A stretch of 64,000 nt of DNA from JAIVGV01 sp031425275 (GCA_031425275.1 JANPJA010000057.1:121763-185762), one strand, 5' to 3'. Counted from the first letter of the stretch, positions 26,377 through 35,501 are shown. Notes: generated by a model not told the origin, from the sequence alone. Translations and numbers: made by a program.

Positions 26377-27672
26377 CTACAGGGGTATTCTTTCCGGGAC
26401 GGCCGCGAGCAGGGTCAACTCGTTCCAGCGGGTGGTGCAGCGCGGCGAGCGGTGTGCGGAGCGCATCCGCCAGTCAGGGCGGAGGCCCGTGGCGGCGTAG
26501 CGCAGGGCGCGGTGGCCCATGCGGCGGTTGACGTAGTCGAGCGTGCGCATCAGCCGGCCCTCGCGCGCGCGGTCGGCCGCGTCGAACATGACGGACTGCG
26601 CGGGCGAGGCGGGGACGAGTTCGAGGAGCATGACGCCGGCCTTCGTGAACCGGCAGCCCGCGCGGTAGATCATCTCGACGCCGCGGCGCGCTTGGCCGAT
26701 GAGTTCCGGCGTGTAGTCGGTCTGCTCGGACAGCATGAGCGTGACGGAGTTGTCGTAACGGTTCTCGTCGCGGAAGCGGCTCGTCGCGATGAAGACGACG
26801 AGGACGCCCGCCGTCAGTCGCGCGCGCCGCAGCCGGGCCGCCGCGCGCGCGGCGTGGTAAGAGACGGCCTCGCCGAGTTCCGCCAGCGACTCGACGGGGC
26901 GGCCGAACGAGCGCGAGCAGACGACGCTTTGCCGCGGCGGCGGGCACAGCGCGAGCGGCAGACAGGGCGTGCCCCGCAACTCGTACACGACGCGCCCCAG
27001 GCAGACGCCACCGAGCCGGCGCATCCGGCGTTCGTCCGCGTCGCGCAAGTCGAGCGCGGTCACGATGCCTTCGCCGGACAGCCGCCGCGTGAGACGCGGG
27101 CCGACGCCCCACACGTCCCCGACGGGGGTGAGCGCGAGCGCGTGGCGGAGGTGCGGCGACGCGGACAAATTGACGACGCCCGCGGCCTTCGTCGAACGCT
27201 TGGCGACGCGGGCCGCGAGCTTGGCGAGCGTCTTCGTCCCGGCGATGCCGACGCAGACGGGGATGCCCGTCCAGCGCATGATCTGACGCCGGATGTCACG
27301 GCCGACGCCAGCCAGCTCCGCCTCGCGATAGCCCGACAGATCGAGGAAAGCCTCGTCGATGGAGTACACCTCCATCCGGGGCGCGAACTCTTCGAGCGTC
27401 TGCATGACGCGGCGCGACATGTCCCCGTAGAGCTCGTAGTTCGACGAGAAGATCGTCGCGCCGTTGGCTTCGAGCAGGGCGCGCACCTTGAAGAGCGGCG
27501 CGCCCATCGCGACGCCGATGTCTTTCGCCTCGCGCGAGCGGGAGATGACGCAGCCGTCGTTGTTCGACAGCACGACGACCGGACGGCCCTTGAGGCGCGG
27601 CGCGAAGACGCGCTCGCAGGAGACGTAGAAGTCGTTGCAGTCGATGAGGGCGTACACCGCGGGACGAGACAT
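26377..27672 (-). CDS. umuC: Y-family DNA polymerase V subunit UmuC
   Basis: Error-prone translesion polymerase. YALIDCNDFYVSCERVFAP carries the first catalytic Asp, and SIDEAFLDLSGY the second Asp-Glu pair; a HhH region follows (LTPVGDVWGVGPRLTRRL). Length 431 aa is normal. The gene begins 9 bases after the umuD stop. Presumably induced in the SOS response together with umuD. Confidence 0.94.
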   Translation of the reverse strand: MSRPAVYALIDCNDFYVSCERVFAPRLKGRPVVVLSNNDGCVISRSREAKDIGVAMGAPLFKVRALLEANGATIFSSNYELYGDMSRRVMQTLEEFAPRMEVYSIDEAFLDLSGYREAELAGVGRDIRRQIMRWTGIPVCVGIAGTKTLAKLAARVAKRSTKAAGVVNLSASPHLRHALALTPVGDVWGVGPRLTRRLSGEGIVTALDLRDADERRMRRLGGVCLGRVVYELRGTPCLPLALCPPPRQSVVCSRSFGRPVESLAELGEAVSYHAARAAARLRRARLTAGVLVVFIATSRFRDENRYDNSVTLMLSEQTDYTPELIGQARRGVEMIYRAGCRFTKAGVMLLELVPASPAQSVMFDAADRAREGRLMRTLDYVNRRMGHRALRYAATGLRPDWRMRSAHRSPRCTTRWNELTLLAAVPERIPL

Positions 27673-27681
27673 GACGCGCCT

Positions 27682-28113
27682 TCAGAGGTGGTGGATGACG
27701 GAGGTGACGACGCCCCAGATTTCGAACTCCATCTCCTCCTGAATTTGGAGCGGCGCGTAGCTCTGGTTGTCGGCGACGAGGTAGAGCGCCCCGCCCCGCT
27801 GCGCGATGCGCTTGACGGTCAGCTCGCCGTCGATGACCGCGATGACGACGTTCTTGTCGGCGGGCTCGACGGCCCGATCCACGACGAGGATGTCGCCGGG
27901 GTGAATCCCGGCGTCGATCATCGAGTCGCCCGCCACCCGGACGAAGAAGGTCGCGGCCGGGTGCTTGATGAGGTGGCGGTTGAGATCAATTCGGCCTTCG
28001 ATGTAGTCCTCGGCCGGCGAGGGGAACCCGGCCGAGACCGCGACCATGAACAAGGGGCAGGAGATTTTCGTCGTGCGGTCAGGGCGGTAGAACTCTTCAA
28101 CCGTCGTGCTCAT
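27682..28113 (-). CDS. umuD: UmuD, S24 family peptidase subunit of DNA polymerase V
   Basis: RecA-stimulated self-cleaving S24 protease fold. The cleavage site SAG|F is at residues 26-29; the catalytic Ser lies in VAGDSMIDAGI and the Lys in ELTVKRI. The start at 28113 gives 143 aa, close to E. coli UmuD (139), and the segment FPSPAEDYIEGRIDLNRHLI matches it closely. It directly precedes umuC. Confidence 0.93.
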   Translation of the reverse strand: MSTTVEEFYRPDRTTKISCPLFMVAVSAGFPSPAEDYIEGRIDLNRHLIKHPAATFFVRVAGDSMIDAGIHPGDILVVDRAVEPADKNVVIAVIDGELTVKRIAQRGGALYLVADNQSYAPLQIQEEMEFEIWGVVTSVIHHL

Positions 28114-28132
28114 TTTTTGGACCCCATCGGCT

Positions 28133-28153
28133 CGTTCAGTTTTCCGGCGAACG
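28133..28153. promoter_or_regulatory. Possible SOS operator upstream of umuD
   Basis: CGTTC N11 GAACG is a perfect inverted repeat 20 bases upstream of the umuD start codon. Its place fits a LexA-type site but its sequence does not equal any LexA box I can name with certainty for this phylum. Confidence 0.35.
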
Positions 28154-28433
28154 TCAAGCGAAAGCGATTCTAAACGCAGTTGCACGGGTGAGACAAGGTT
28201 TTTTCTGTAACATGCTCGCCCGCGACTCAATCGGTTCGTATTGTGGCGAATGGGTGTCAGAGTGATTGTTATTTAACAGCCCCCACAAAGTTAGCTATTA
28301 GGAAGGCAGTAACAGGGGCCTCCGAGGCAACAAATATGTATCCCCTCCCGCGGCCCGCGTCACCCGTCGAAGGGTCGTCGGGAATTGCGGGTCGGCACAT
28401 CAATTCATCAGTCAGCAGCCCGGAGGTAAAGCG

Positions 28434-29396
28434 ATGTTATTTCAACGCCCGACGCGCGGCCTAGCGCTCGCGACTCTTTTCGCCCTGCTCCTCGCGCCGA
28501 TGTCCGTCGGCGCGCAGGACGGCCCGGCGAAGAAGCAGAAGAAGACGCCCGCGGGCACGCCCGTGCTGTGGCGCGCCCCCGTCGATCTCCCGTCGCGCGA
28601 TTTGCTGCTGGGGCCGGGGGGCGAGGTGATGAGACCCGATCTCAGCCGCGTCACCTTCATCAAGGACGAGACCGGCGGCTTCTCGACGAAGTACCGCGTG
28701 AAGGACGGCGCGGGGCGCGTCTGGGTGGCGAAGATCGGCAAGGAGGCGCAGAGCGAGACGGCCGCCACGCGCCTCGTCTGGGCGGTCGGCTACGTGACGG
28801 AGATCAACTACCTCGTCCCGCGCCTGACCATCGAGGGCAAGGGCACTTTCGAGAACGTCAGGCTGGAGGCGCGCCCCGAGTCGGTCGAGCGGCTCGACGA
28901 GTGGAAGTGGTCGGAGAACCCTTTCGCCGGCACGAAAGAGTTGCAGGGGCTAGTCATCATGATGGGACTCCTCAACAACTGGGACATCAAAGACACCAAC
29001 AACAAGATTCTTCAGGTGAGGGACGCCGGGACGGGGCGGCAGGAGCTGCACTACATCATCAGCGACCTCGGCGCGAGCTTCGGGCGCGTGAAGTTAAACG
29101 CGCCCCTCCTGTGGCGCGTCAGGCGCAACCGCAACGACCCGGAGGACTACGCGAAGTCCGCCTTCCTCGAAGACGTGAAGGGCGATCAAGTCTTCATCTT
29201 CTACAACGGCAAGCGGCAGGACTTGTTCGACGACATCAGCATCAGGGACGCGAAGTGGATCGGCTCGCTGCTCACGCGCCTCTCCGACCGACAGGTCGCC
29301 GACGCCTTCCGCGCGGCGAACTACACCCCGGCCGAGGTCAGCCTTCTGACCAAGGCAGTGCGCACGAGAATCGGCGAGCTGACCTCGATCAAATAA
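28434..29396 (+). CDS. Exported protein with kinase-like motifs
   Basis: 320 aa. The signal peptide (residues 1-28) ends VGAQD. The core shows a spaced set that resembles a protein-kinase fold: K100 in VWVAKIG (VAIK-like), E108 in QSETAATRLVW (helix-C Glu position), D184-K186-N189 in WDIKDTNN (HRDxKxxN-like), and D211 in SDLGASFG (DFG-like). Similar minimal sets occur in HipA- and FAM20C/CotH-like proteins. A secreted phosphotransferase is therefore plausible but not demonstrated, and alignments to a known family are lacking. A good GGAGGT precedes the start; a terminator follows. Confidence 0.75.
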   Translation: MLFQRPTRGLALATLFALLLAPMSVGAQDGPAKKQKKTPAGTPVLWRAPVDLPSRDLLLGPGGEVMRPDLSRVTFIKDETGGFSTKYRVKDGAGRVWVAKIGKEAQSETAATRLVWAVGYVTEINYLVPRLTIEGKGTFENVRLEARPESVERLDEWKWSENPFAGTKELQGLVIMMGLLNNWDIKDTNNKILQVRDAGTGRQELHYIISDLGASFGRVKLNAPLLWRVRRNRNDPEDYAKSAFLEDVKGDQVFIFYNGKRQDLFDDISIRDAKWIGSLLTRLSDRQVADAFRAANYTPAEVSLLTKAVRTRIGELTSIK

Positions 29397-29422
29397 TCCG
29401 CGAAATCTTCACGCCCGCGCGG

Positions 29423-29460
29423 CACAAGAGGGGGGACTCATCTGAGTCCCCCCTCTTGTG
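29423..29460. terminator. Strong terminator hairpin
   Basis: CACAAGAGGGGGGACTCA and its complement form an 18-bp stem with a two-base centre. It lies between the kinase-like gene and tRNA-Arg on the opposite strand. Confidence 0.8.
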
Positions 29461-29468
29461 TTTGCCGA

Positions 29469-29541
29469 TGCTCCCGGCACGACTCGAACGTGCGGCCCCC
29501 TGCTTAGGAGGCAGGTGCTCTATCCACTGAGCTACGGGAGC
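29469..29541 (-). tRNA. tRNA-Arg(CCT)
   Basis: On the minus strand acceptor GCTCCCG pairs with CGGGAGC, D-arm TAGCTCAGTGGATAGAGC, anticodon loop CTCCTAA (CCT) and T-loop TTCGAGT. This anticodon does not occur in the array. Confidence 0.95.
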
Positions 29542-29608
29542 GCAGGCGTGAAGTTAACAGACGCCCGCCCGCGCAGTCCAGTTAGCTCGCGGCGCGGTTT
29601 TGTCCGCC

Positions 29609-30130
29609 TCACGACTGGTACTTGATGAGCGAGCGCACGTCGTAGCCGGCGAGCTTGTGGCGGCCGGGGAGGAATTCCAGTTCGACGACGAAGCCGAGGC
29701 CGACGACCGTGCCGCCCAAGCCCTCGACCAGATCGCAGACGGCCTTGGCCGTCCCGCCGGTGGCGAGCAGGTCGTCGGCGATGAGGACGCGGTGGCCCGC
29801 GCCGACGGCGTCTTTGTGCATCTCCAAAGTGTCTTGCCCGTATTCGAGATCGTAGGAGACGGAGACGCACTCGGCCGGGAGCTTCTTCGGCTTGCGGACG
29901 GGGACGAAGCCCGCGCCGAGGTGGTAGGCGAGCGCGGGCGCGAAGATGAAGCCGCGCGCCTCGACGCCGATGACCGTGTCCACCTGCTCGCCCTCGAAGG
30001 CCGCGGCCAGCGCGTCCACGGTCTGGCGCAAGCCGTCGGGGTGCTTCAACAGCGTCGTGATGTCGTAGAAGTTGATCCCCGGCTTCGGGAAGTCGGGCAC
30101 TTCGCGGATGAGTTGTTTGAGGTCGTCCAT
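29609..30130 (-). CDS. apt: Adenine phosphoribosyltransferase
   Basis: Salvages adenine to AMP with PRPP. The PRPP motif VLIADDLLATGGTA and the N-terminal FPKPGINFYDITTLL with GVEARGFIFAPALA are diagnostic. 173 aa is normal. A word hairpin follows upstream (30137-30249). Confidence 0.94.
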   Translation of the reverse strand: MDDLKQLIREVPDFPKPGINFYDITTLLKHPDGLRQTVDALAAAFEGEQVDTVIGVEARGFIFAPALAYHLGAGFVPVRKPKKLPAECVSVSYDLEYGQDTLEMHKDAVGAGHRVLIADDLLATGGTAKAVCDLVEGLGGTVVGLGFVVELEFLPGRHKLAGYDVRSLIKYQS

Positions 30131-30136
30131 GGCGTT

Positions 30137-30249
30137 TGTCAGTGGTCAGTGGTCAGTGGTCAGTTGCACGTGGTTGAGCACGTGGATTCATGCGATCCGC
30201 GTTCGCCTGTTCAGCACGAACGACGGACAACTGACCACCGACAACTGAC
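30137..30249. repeat. Word hairpin (GTCAGTGGTCAGTGG)
   Basis: Left arm of GGTCAGT repeats (30137-30164), a loop of about 58 bases, then a right arm of ACAACTGACCACCG words. Same word family as those at 2141, 5101 and 46796. Confidence 0.88.
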
Positions 30250-30255
30250 GGCCTT

Positions 30256-30531
30256 CTACCTTTCGATGCGGAAAGAATTGTAAGAGCCTGTGGGTTCGAG
30301 GTTGAGTTCTTCGACCTGCTCGACGCGGGCGGCGGCGGGGCCGGCGGCCAGATCGTGTTTGAAGCCTTCGACGCTCGCATTCGCGCCCTCGGCGAAGACT
30401 TCGACGCGGCCGTCGGCGAGGTTGCGCACGTAGCCCGCGACCTGGTGGCGGGCCGCCGCGCGCTGCGCGAAGAAGCGGTAGCCGACGCCCTGCACGTCGC
30501 CGCCGATCAGAAACTTCCGCGCGATCTTCAT
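30256..30531 (-). CDS. acyP: Acylphosphatase
   Basis: Small hydrolase of acyl phosphates. GGDVQGVGYRFFAQRAA carries the phosphate-binding loop and catalytic Arg, and GYVRNLADGRVEVFAEG the catalytic Asn. The ATG at 30531 (MKIARKFL) fits the 91-residue family length better than an earlier start. The C-terminal end meets the word hairpin. Confidence 0.93.
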   Translation of the reverse strand: MKIARKFLIGGDVQGVGYRFFAQRAAARHQVAGYVRNLADGRVEVFAEGANASVEGFKHDLAAGPAAARVEQVEELNLEPTGSYNSFRIER

Positions 30532-30619
30532 CCGCCCCCCGCACCTCGCCCGCCCCGCCACTCACCTCTCAAGCCGCGCAATGCTAAAGGAACTGCCGCG
30601 CGGAATGCAACGCCGCGCG

Positions 30620-33433
30620 TCAGCGCCGCTCGACTAATTCGACGACACGCACGCCGCCGGGCGGCACGTCGAGAGTGACGGCCGCGCGGCCCCGCCCGTC
30701 CCTCGTGATGCCGAGCGGGACTTCGGTCGTCCACTCGCGCGCCGAAGCGATTTCGCGCGCGCGCAGGCCGAGCGTGACGGTGCGCGCCGCGCGACGATCC
30801 ACGCGCGCCATCCCCTGCTGCTGCTTGTCCACGCCGTCGTTGTTGATGAGCGTTACGGCCCAGCCCGTCGGCGTGCGGTTGACGAGGTGCTGAATTTCGC
30901 CCTCGACGCGGACGGGCGTAATCTGCGCGAGCAGGTGGACGAGCGCGTGCGCGGCGGGGGGCGCGATGCGCTCGTCGAGGCCGAGCAGATCGGGGACGGC
31001 ACAGAAGACTACCTGCCCGCGCCCGATTTTGTTGACAGTCACGAGCGCGTCGCCCGAGCCCGTCTCGATCAGCGCCTTCGCGCCGCGCGGCTCGACGCGC
31101 TCGTAGCGGAAGACCGAGCCCCGCAAGTTCGCGGGCGGTTCGCCGGGAGAGAGGCAGCGCGCGTCGTCGGCCTCGGCCGTCGCGCCTGTCAGTCGCACGC
31201 CCGACAAATCTTCCGGCAGCCCTTTCGCCTGCGCGGCGTTTAGGACGAGCGTGCCGCCCGCGCGCACGTACTCCCTCAGACGCTCCGCGAACCCCTTCGG
31301 CCATTCGACGCGCCCGCCGACGATGAGGGCGCGGTAGGCCCCGAGCGCGGCGGCGTGCTGCTCGGAGGCAACGAGCACGTCGAAGACATCGCCGAAGGCA
31401 GAGCTGACGAACGCCTGCCGGTCGGCCGTCGCGGGATCGCCCTCCGTGACGCCCGCGGGGTAGTAGGCCGCGCCGAACAGCTCGCGCAGGGCGTGGTCGT
31501 GGCGTTCGATCTGCGCGACGCCGAAAGGCCAGTGCGGCCAGTCGGTCATGTCCCAGCCGTGAGCGGGGTCGAGTAGGAAGGCGACGGGCGTGTAGGGCAC
31601 GCCGCGCTCCGGGCGACGTTCGGCGAAGCCCATGAACTCTTCCGTGATGCGCCCCAGTGGGTTGAGTTGCAGCGGGTGCTCGCCCGGCCCCGGCTTGAAG
31701 AACTGATCGAAGCCCTGCTCCAGATAGACGGCTGACGCGCCGCCCATGTAATAGAGGTAGTAACTCTTTCTGTACCAGGAGAGCGAAGGCCCCATCGTCG
31801 GGCCGTAGCGCGAGTGGAAGAAGTGGTCGGGGCCGGCGAAGTTTTGCAGCCGCGTGAAGGTGGTCGCGGTGTCGCCGAAGTTGGGCGCGTGGTAGTAGAG
31901 AACCGCGCCGCCGGTCTGCCGCGCCGCGCCGCGCGTGAAGGCGAGGCGCATGGCCGTATTCGGCTGGACGGCCGCGGTCTCGATCCCGATCAACTTCTCA
32001 CCCCACGCGCCCAGCGCGTGCGCGTAGGCCGTGCTCGAAGTGGACTGCGCGGCGATCAGCTTGTCCCACATCGGCCCCGTCTGAGTGCGGAAGAGTGCGG
32101 ACCACTTTTTGTCCAGCTCCTGCGTGTAGGCGACGCGGTATGCTTCGAGCATCTCGCGGCGCGACATCGCGGGCGTGAGCGTGAGGCCCGCGCCCACCTT
32201 CGGGTAGACGTAGCCGATGCTCTCGCCCGAGACCCAGCCGACGAACTGCTCGCGCAGCTCGCCCGTCAAAAGTTTCCACGCCGCCTGCGCGTCGGCCTCC
32301 GGCATCTCGGCCGTCCCGTAGTTGATCAGGACGGCGAAGGGCGCGCGCGTGTCGCGCAGGTATTTGAGGAACGGGCTCCCCTCTTTGAGCAGCCGCGGCA
32401 GGTCGTTGATGTAGATGACGGGCGCGACGAGCTGCGACGAAAAGAGCGGCACGTCGCGCGCCCCCTTGTACTTCTCGACGAAGGGCGCGAACAGGTGTTC
32501 CTCCACGTGGAACGGGTAGAGCGGGCGCTCGGCGGGCGGCTTCTCGTAAAGCTCCCAGAACTTTGGCGAGATGTTCCATGGCATCAGGAACTCCCGGCCC
32601 GCCACCTTCGGCCGCTGCCACAGCCGCGGCACCGCCGCCGCGCCGTCCGCGTCGCCCGCCACGAGCGGCGCGACGGTCGTGCGCGCGGCGGCCCATTCGC
32701 GCAGGACGCGCCACCCGGCGAACTCCGGCTTGCGCCGCCCCTCGGGCGCGTAGGCCGTGTCGTTCGTCACGAGCACGCAGTCCACGTGGCGGCGTGCCCC
32801 GGCCGCGCGCTCGACCTCGACCGAGACGCGCGCCGCGCCTTTCGCGAGCGCGACTTCCGGCGACGCGTCCCAGTTGAATGCCCAGCCCCAGTAGGCGCTG
32901 GCCTCGTCGTGCGGATCGACACGGTCGCGGGCGCCGAACTCGTGGCGCGCGATCTCGCGCCCCTGCTGAGTGACGCGGACGGCGAAAGCCTCGTCGCGCC
33001 CGACCCAGTCGGCGTAACGCACCCAGATTTTGTACTGCCCCGCGCGCGGCACTTCCAGATCGTGGTGGAGCACGGCGCGCGTCTCGTCGGCGCTCGCCGC
33101 CGCAGAGTTCCACTCGCTCTCGCCGCCCTGCGTCCACTCGGCGCTGACGCCCGGCCCGTTCATTCCCCACCCCGGCGTCTGCGCGCGCGGATGGTTCATC
33201 CACGACGGATTCAGGACGGGCTCGTTGCGTTTGTCCGTCGCGAAGCCGCGCATGTTTTCGGCCTCGAACCACAGATATTCGTAAGATCGGCCGGGCGTGC
33301 GCTGAACGGTCGCGCCGGCGGCGGGCGCGGCCTCGCGCGGCGCGGACGTCGCCTGCGCTTGGGCGAATTGCGGCAGGTGGCCGAGCGTTGTGACGACACA
33401 GAGGCACAGACGCAGAAGGGCGCGGCATTTGAT
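30620..33433 (-). CDS. Large exported protein, glycoside-hydrolase-like
   Basis: About 937 aa. The N-terminus KCRALLRLCLCVVTTLGHL reads as a signal peptide ending near QAQA. A beta-rich N-terminal region with YEYLWFEAENMRGF recalls carbohydrate-binding modules; the middle has TIM-barrel-like features and the C-terminus an amidotransferase-like fold (ALIVGGRVEWPKGFAERLREYVRAGG) as in GH42 trimerisation domains. The frame has no ATG, GTG or TTG near the signal peptide: the codon before KCR is ATC (33431-33433). An ATG two bases away lies in another frame. Start by ATC, or a sequence error, is the open question. Confidence 0.72.
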   Translation of the reverse strand: MKCRALLRLCLCVVTTLGHLPQFAQAQATSAPREAAPAAGATVQRTPGRSYEYLWFEAENMRGFATDKRNEPVLNPSWMNHPRAQTPGWGMNGPGVSAEWTQGGESEWNSAAASADETRAVLHHDLEVPRAGQYKIWVRYADWVGRDEAFAVRVTQQGREIARHEFGARDRVDPHDEASAYWGWAFNWDASPEVALAKGAARVSVEVERAAGARRHVDCVLVTNDTAYAPEGRRKPEFAGWRVLREWAAARTTVAPLVAGDADGAAAVPRLWQRPKVAGREFLMPWNISPKFWELYEKPPAERPLYPFHVEEHLFAPFVEKYKGARDVPLFSSQLVAPVIYINDLPRLLKEGSPFLKYLRDTRAPFAVLINYGTAEMPEADAQAAWKLLTGELREQFVGWVSGESIGYVYPKVGAGLTLTPAMSRREMLEAYRVAYTQELDKKWSALFRTQTGPMWDKLIAAQSTSSTAYAHALGAWGEKLIGIETAAVQPNTAMRLAFTRGAARQTGGAVLYYHAPNFGDTATTFTRLQNFAGPDHFFHSRYGPTMGPSLSWYRKSYYLYYMGGASAVYLEQGFDQFFKPGPGEHPLQLNPLGRITEEFMGFAERRPERGVPYTPVAFLLDPAHGWDMTDWPHWPFGVAQIERHDHALRELFGAAYYPAGVTEGDPATADRQAFVSSAFGDVFDVLVASEQHAAALGAYRALIVGGRVEWPKGFAERLREYVRAGGTLVLNAAQAKGLPEDLSGVRLTGATAEADDARCLSPGEPPANLRGSVFRYERVEPRGAKALIETGSGDALVTVNKIGRGQVVFCAVPDLLGLDERIAPPAAHALVHLLAQITPVRVEGEIQHLVNRTPTGWAVTLINNDGVDKQQQGMARVDRRAARTVTLGLRAREIASAREWTTEVPLGITRDGRGRAAVTLDVPPGGVRVVELVERR

Positions 33434-33495
33434 CGGGAGTCGTGCCCCCGACCTCGTGCCGCGCCCACTCGCTTTCGGGTTCGCGCCCCCGGGTC

Positions 33496-34272
33496 TCAAC
33501 CTAGCGCCTCCAAGCACTCGGCGAGCGTGCGCTGGCGGCAGGTGTACATCGGCGTGTCGCGCAGGGTGTAGCTCGAAGCCTTGGTCTCGCGCAACTCCTG
33601 CACGAGATCGAGAAAGTCGGCCGGCTCGTCGGTCTCGAAGGCGACGACGAACTCTTGATCGTCGAGGCCGAACGAGTAGGTCGTGTGCAGCTTCACCGAG
33701 CGGTACTTCGAGCCGATGCGGATGTGCTCGTCCATCATCGTCTGCCGCTCCTCGGCCGAGAGCGCGTACCACGGGCGCGTCTTGACGAACGGATAGACGA
33801 ACAAATATTTGGCGCGGCCCGGCACGACGTGCAGCCGATCCTCGACGTGCTCGGGGTTGTCCTTGTCGATGTACATCGAGCGTTTGGTCATCGAGAGGAA
33901 CGACTGCGACGTTTCGAGGTGGCGGCCGAGCAGCGTGCGGTTGAGGCGCGCGGTCATCTCCTGCACGGGGTCGAGCGAGTAGCCGATGCGCCAGAGCATG
34001 AAGTCGGCGTTGGCGCGCAGGCCCGCGATGGAGTAGGAGTGCAACAGGAGCGGCCGGCGAAACTCTTCGACCACCTCCGCGAACTCGCGGCGCGCGGCCT
34101 CCTTCGTCGCCTCGTCGAGCAGACGCCATTCGGGGCGCGCGTGGTAGAAGGCGAAGTTGACGAACTGGCGCGGGAGCGCGGCCTTCGGCTGCTCCTCTTC
34201 GCCCTGCTCGTTGCGGTCGGCCAGCCGGAGCGAGCCGCGGTTGGCTCCGGGCTGCACTGTATCTACACTCAT
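33496..34272 (-). CDS. hemQ: Chlorite dismutase family protein, HemQ/coproheme decarboxylase
   Basis: Converts coproheme to heme b in the coproporphyrin-dependent pathway, or a close relative. Family marks are YPFVKTRPWYALSAEERQ, MMDEHIRIGSKYRSVKLHTTYSFGLDDQEFVVAFE and the YTLRDTPM C-terminus. Length 258 aa fits. It begins at the ATG 34272. Close to membrane cytochrome genes, for which heme supply would be relevant. Confidence 0.92.
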   Translation of the reverse strand: MSVDTVQPGANRGSLRLADRNEQGEEEQPKAALPRQFVNFAFYHARPEWRLLDEATKEAARREFAEVVEEFRRPLLLHSYSIAGLRANADFMLWRIGYSLDPVQEMTARLNRTLLGRHLETSQSFLSMTKRSMYIDKDNPEHVEDRLHVVPGRAKYLFVYPFVKTRPWYALSAEERQTMMDEHIRIGSKYRSVKLHTTYSFGLDDQEFVVAFETDEPADFLDLVQELRETKASSYTLRDTPMYTCRQRTLAECLEALG

Positions 34273-34470
34273 GCTGCTTAAAACCTCGGTGACTTTCTGA
34301 CTCTGGGGGAGCGCGCGACTCGCCCGTCGCTGCTGTCGGGTGAGACTCGTTCGGGGTCATTCACGGGCTGCGCGGCGCGTGAGTTATTGTGCTGCCTGTG
34401 ATGCGAGATTGCAAACCGCGACGCTCAGCTTTTTCCCCGGCCGAAATGTGCCGACGTTCACCGGCGCGGC

Positions 34471-34499
34471 TTGAAACTTCGGGCGCGAGGTTGTATATC
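34471..34499 (+). promoter_or_regulatory. Sigma-70 promoter upstream of the PilZ gene
   Basis: TTGAAA (34471-34476) and TATATC (34494-34499) are 17 bases apart. Start codon of the PilZ gene follows about 50 bases later. Confidence 0.65.
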
Positions 34500-34552
34500 A
34501 GTTCGGGCTACCTTCAAACTCACAACAGGCACGAGGGCCTCACAAATCCGGG

Positions 34553-34873
34553 ATGGAAAAGCGGCGTCACGAGCGAGTCAGTGTCTCAATGGCCGTCGAT
34601 TGGGGATTTGACGACAACTGCCTCTGGCAGGATCGGATCACGAGCTTCAGCATCGGCGGCTGTTTTCTCCAGACGCCGCGCGGCGCGAAGGCGGGCCGGA
34701 AGATTTCCCTGCGCCTCTTCCTCGCGACCGGGCCGGGCCGCATCCTTCACGGCCAGGTGCGCTACTGCATGGAGCGCGTCGGCCTCGGCGTCGAGTTCAT
34801 CGATCTGATGGAGCGCGAGAAGGAACAACTGGCGGAACTCATCGAGTTCTACCGCGACGCGCGGCCGTCCTGA
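34553..34873 (+). CDS. PilZ domain protein
   Basis: 106 aa, a single PilZ domain. EKRRHERVSVSMAVDW carries the RxxxR cyclic-di-GMP motif (RRHER) and SIGGC the D/NxSxxG-like motif in a variant form. It may sense c-di-GMP. The starting ATG at 34553 has no strong ribosome site. Confidence 0.85.
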   Translation: MEKRRHERVSVSMAVDWGFDDNCLWQDRITSFSIGGCFLQTPRGAKAGRKISLRLFLATGPGRILHGQVRYCMERVGLGVEFIDLMEREKEQLAELIEFYRDARPS

Positions 34874-34934
34874 TTCGCGCCCACACTTACGCGCCCCGCG
34901 CGCACGCCTTGCGAGACGCAACTCGGCTTAACGA

Positions 34935-35501
34935 ATGGCCTCGAACAATAAACCATCCCACGAGCAGGGCGGCGACTCCGCGGCGACCGGACGCTCGCGC
35001 CGCGTCTTCCTGCTCGCCTTCCCCGCCGCCGTGTTCGCCGCGGTCGCCGGAACGCTCTCGGCGGCGGCCTTCCGTTTCCTGCGGCCGCGCGCCGACGCGG
35101 CGGCCGACGCCCCCGGCGGATCGCGCTGGTGGGCGGTCGCGCCCGCCTCGTCGCTCGTGGGCGCGGAGCCTCTGACGCGGAAAGTTTCGCTCACGCGCGA
35201 GGCCGGGTGGGCGAGCGTCGCGGAAGAGCGCACCGTCTTCGTGCTGAGCGCGCGGGAGGCGCATCCTCCGCGTGTCGTTTCGGCCGTCTGCCCGCACGAG
35301 GGCTGCGAGGTCTCTTGGGACGCGGGCCAGCGGAGTTTTCTCTGCCCCTGCCACGACAGCCGCTTCGGCGCGGACGGGGCCGCGCTCACCGGCCCCGCCA
35401 CGCGCGCCCTCGACGAGTTCCCCTCGCGCCTCGAAAACGGCGTGCTGGAAATCCAATACCGCCCGCCCGCGCCCGGCGGTGTCTCCCCGCACGAAACGTA
35501 A
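34935..35501 (+). CDS. Rieske iron-sulfur protein
   Basis: Membrane-anchored electron carrier of a cytochrome bc-type complex. An N-terminal Tat-like segment (GRSRRVFLLAFPAAVFA) anchors it. CPHEGC and CPCHDS are the two Rieske cluster boxes. 188 aa. The cytochrome b/c gene follows 121 bases later. Confidence 0.92.
   Translation: MASNNKPSHEQGGDSAATGRSRRVFLLAFPAAVFAAVAGTLSAAAFRFLRPRADAAADAPGGSRWWAVAPASSLVGAEPLTRKVSLTREAGWASVAEERTVFVLSAREAHPPRVVSAVCPHEGCEVSWDAGQRSFLCPCHDSRFGADGAALTGPATRALDEFPSRLENGVLEIQYRPPAPGGVSPHET

Noticed and set aside
26002..28173. 723-codon plus-strand open frame
   Set aside because: It covers umuC and umuD antisense and has the Arg/Asp/Val composition of shadow frames.
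31998..33428. Alternative frame with an ATG for the large exported gene
   Set aside because: It has a normal ATG at 33428 but encodes an Arg-rich sequence without signal peptide; the other frame has a clear exported protein.
31814..33571. 585-codon plus-strand open frame
   Set aside because: It is opposite the large exported protein whose sequence has a signal peptide and domain-like parts.
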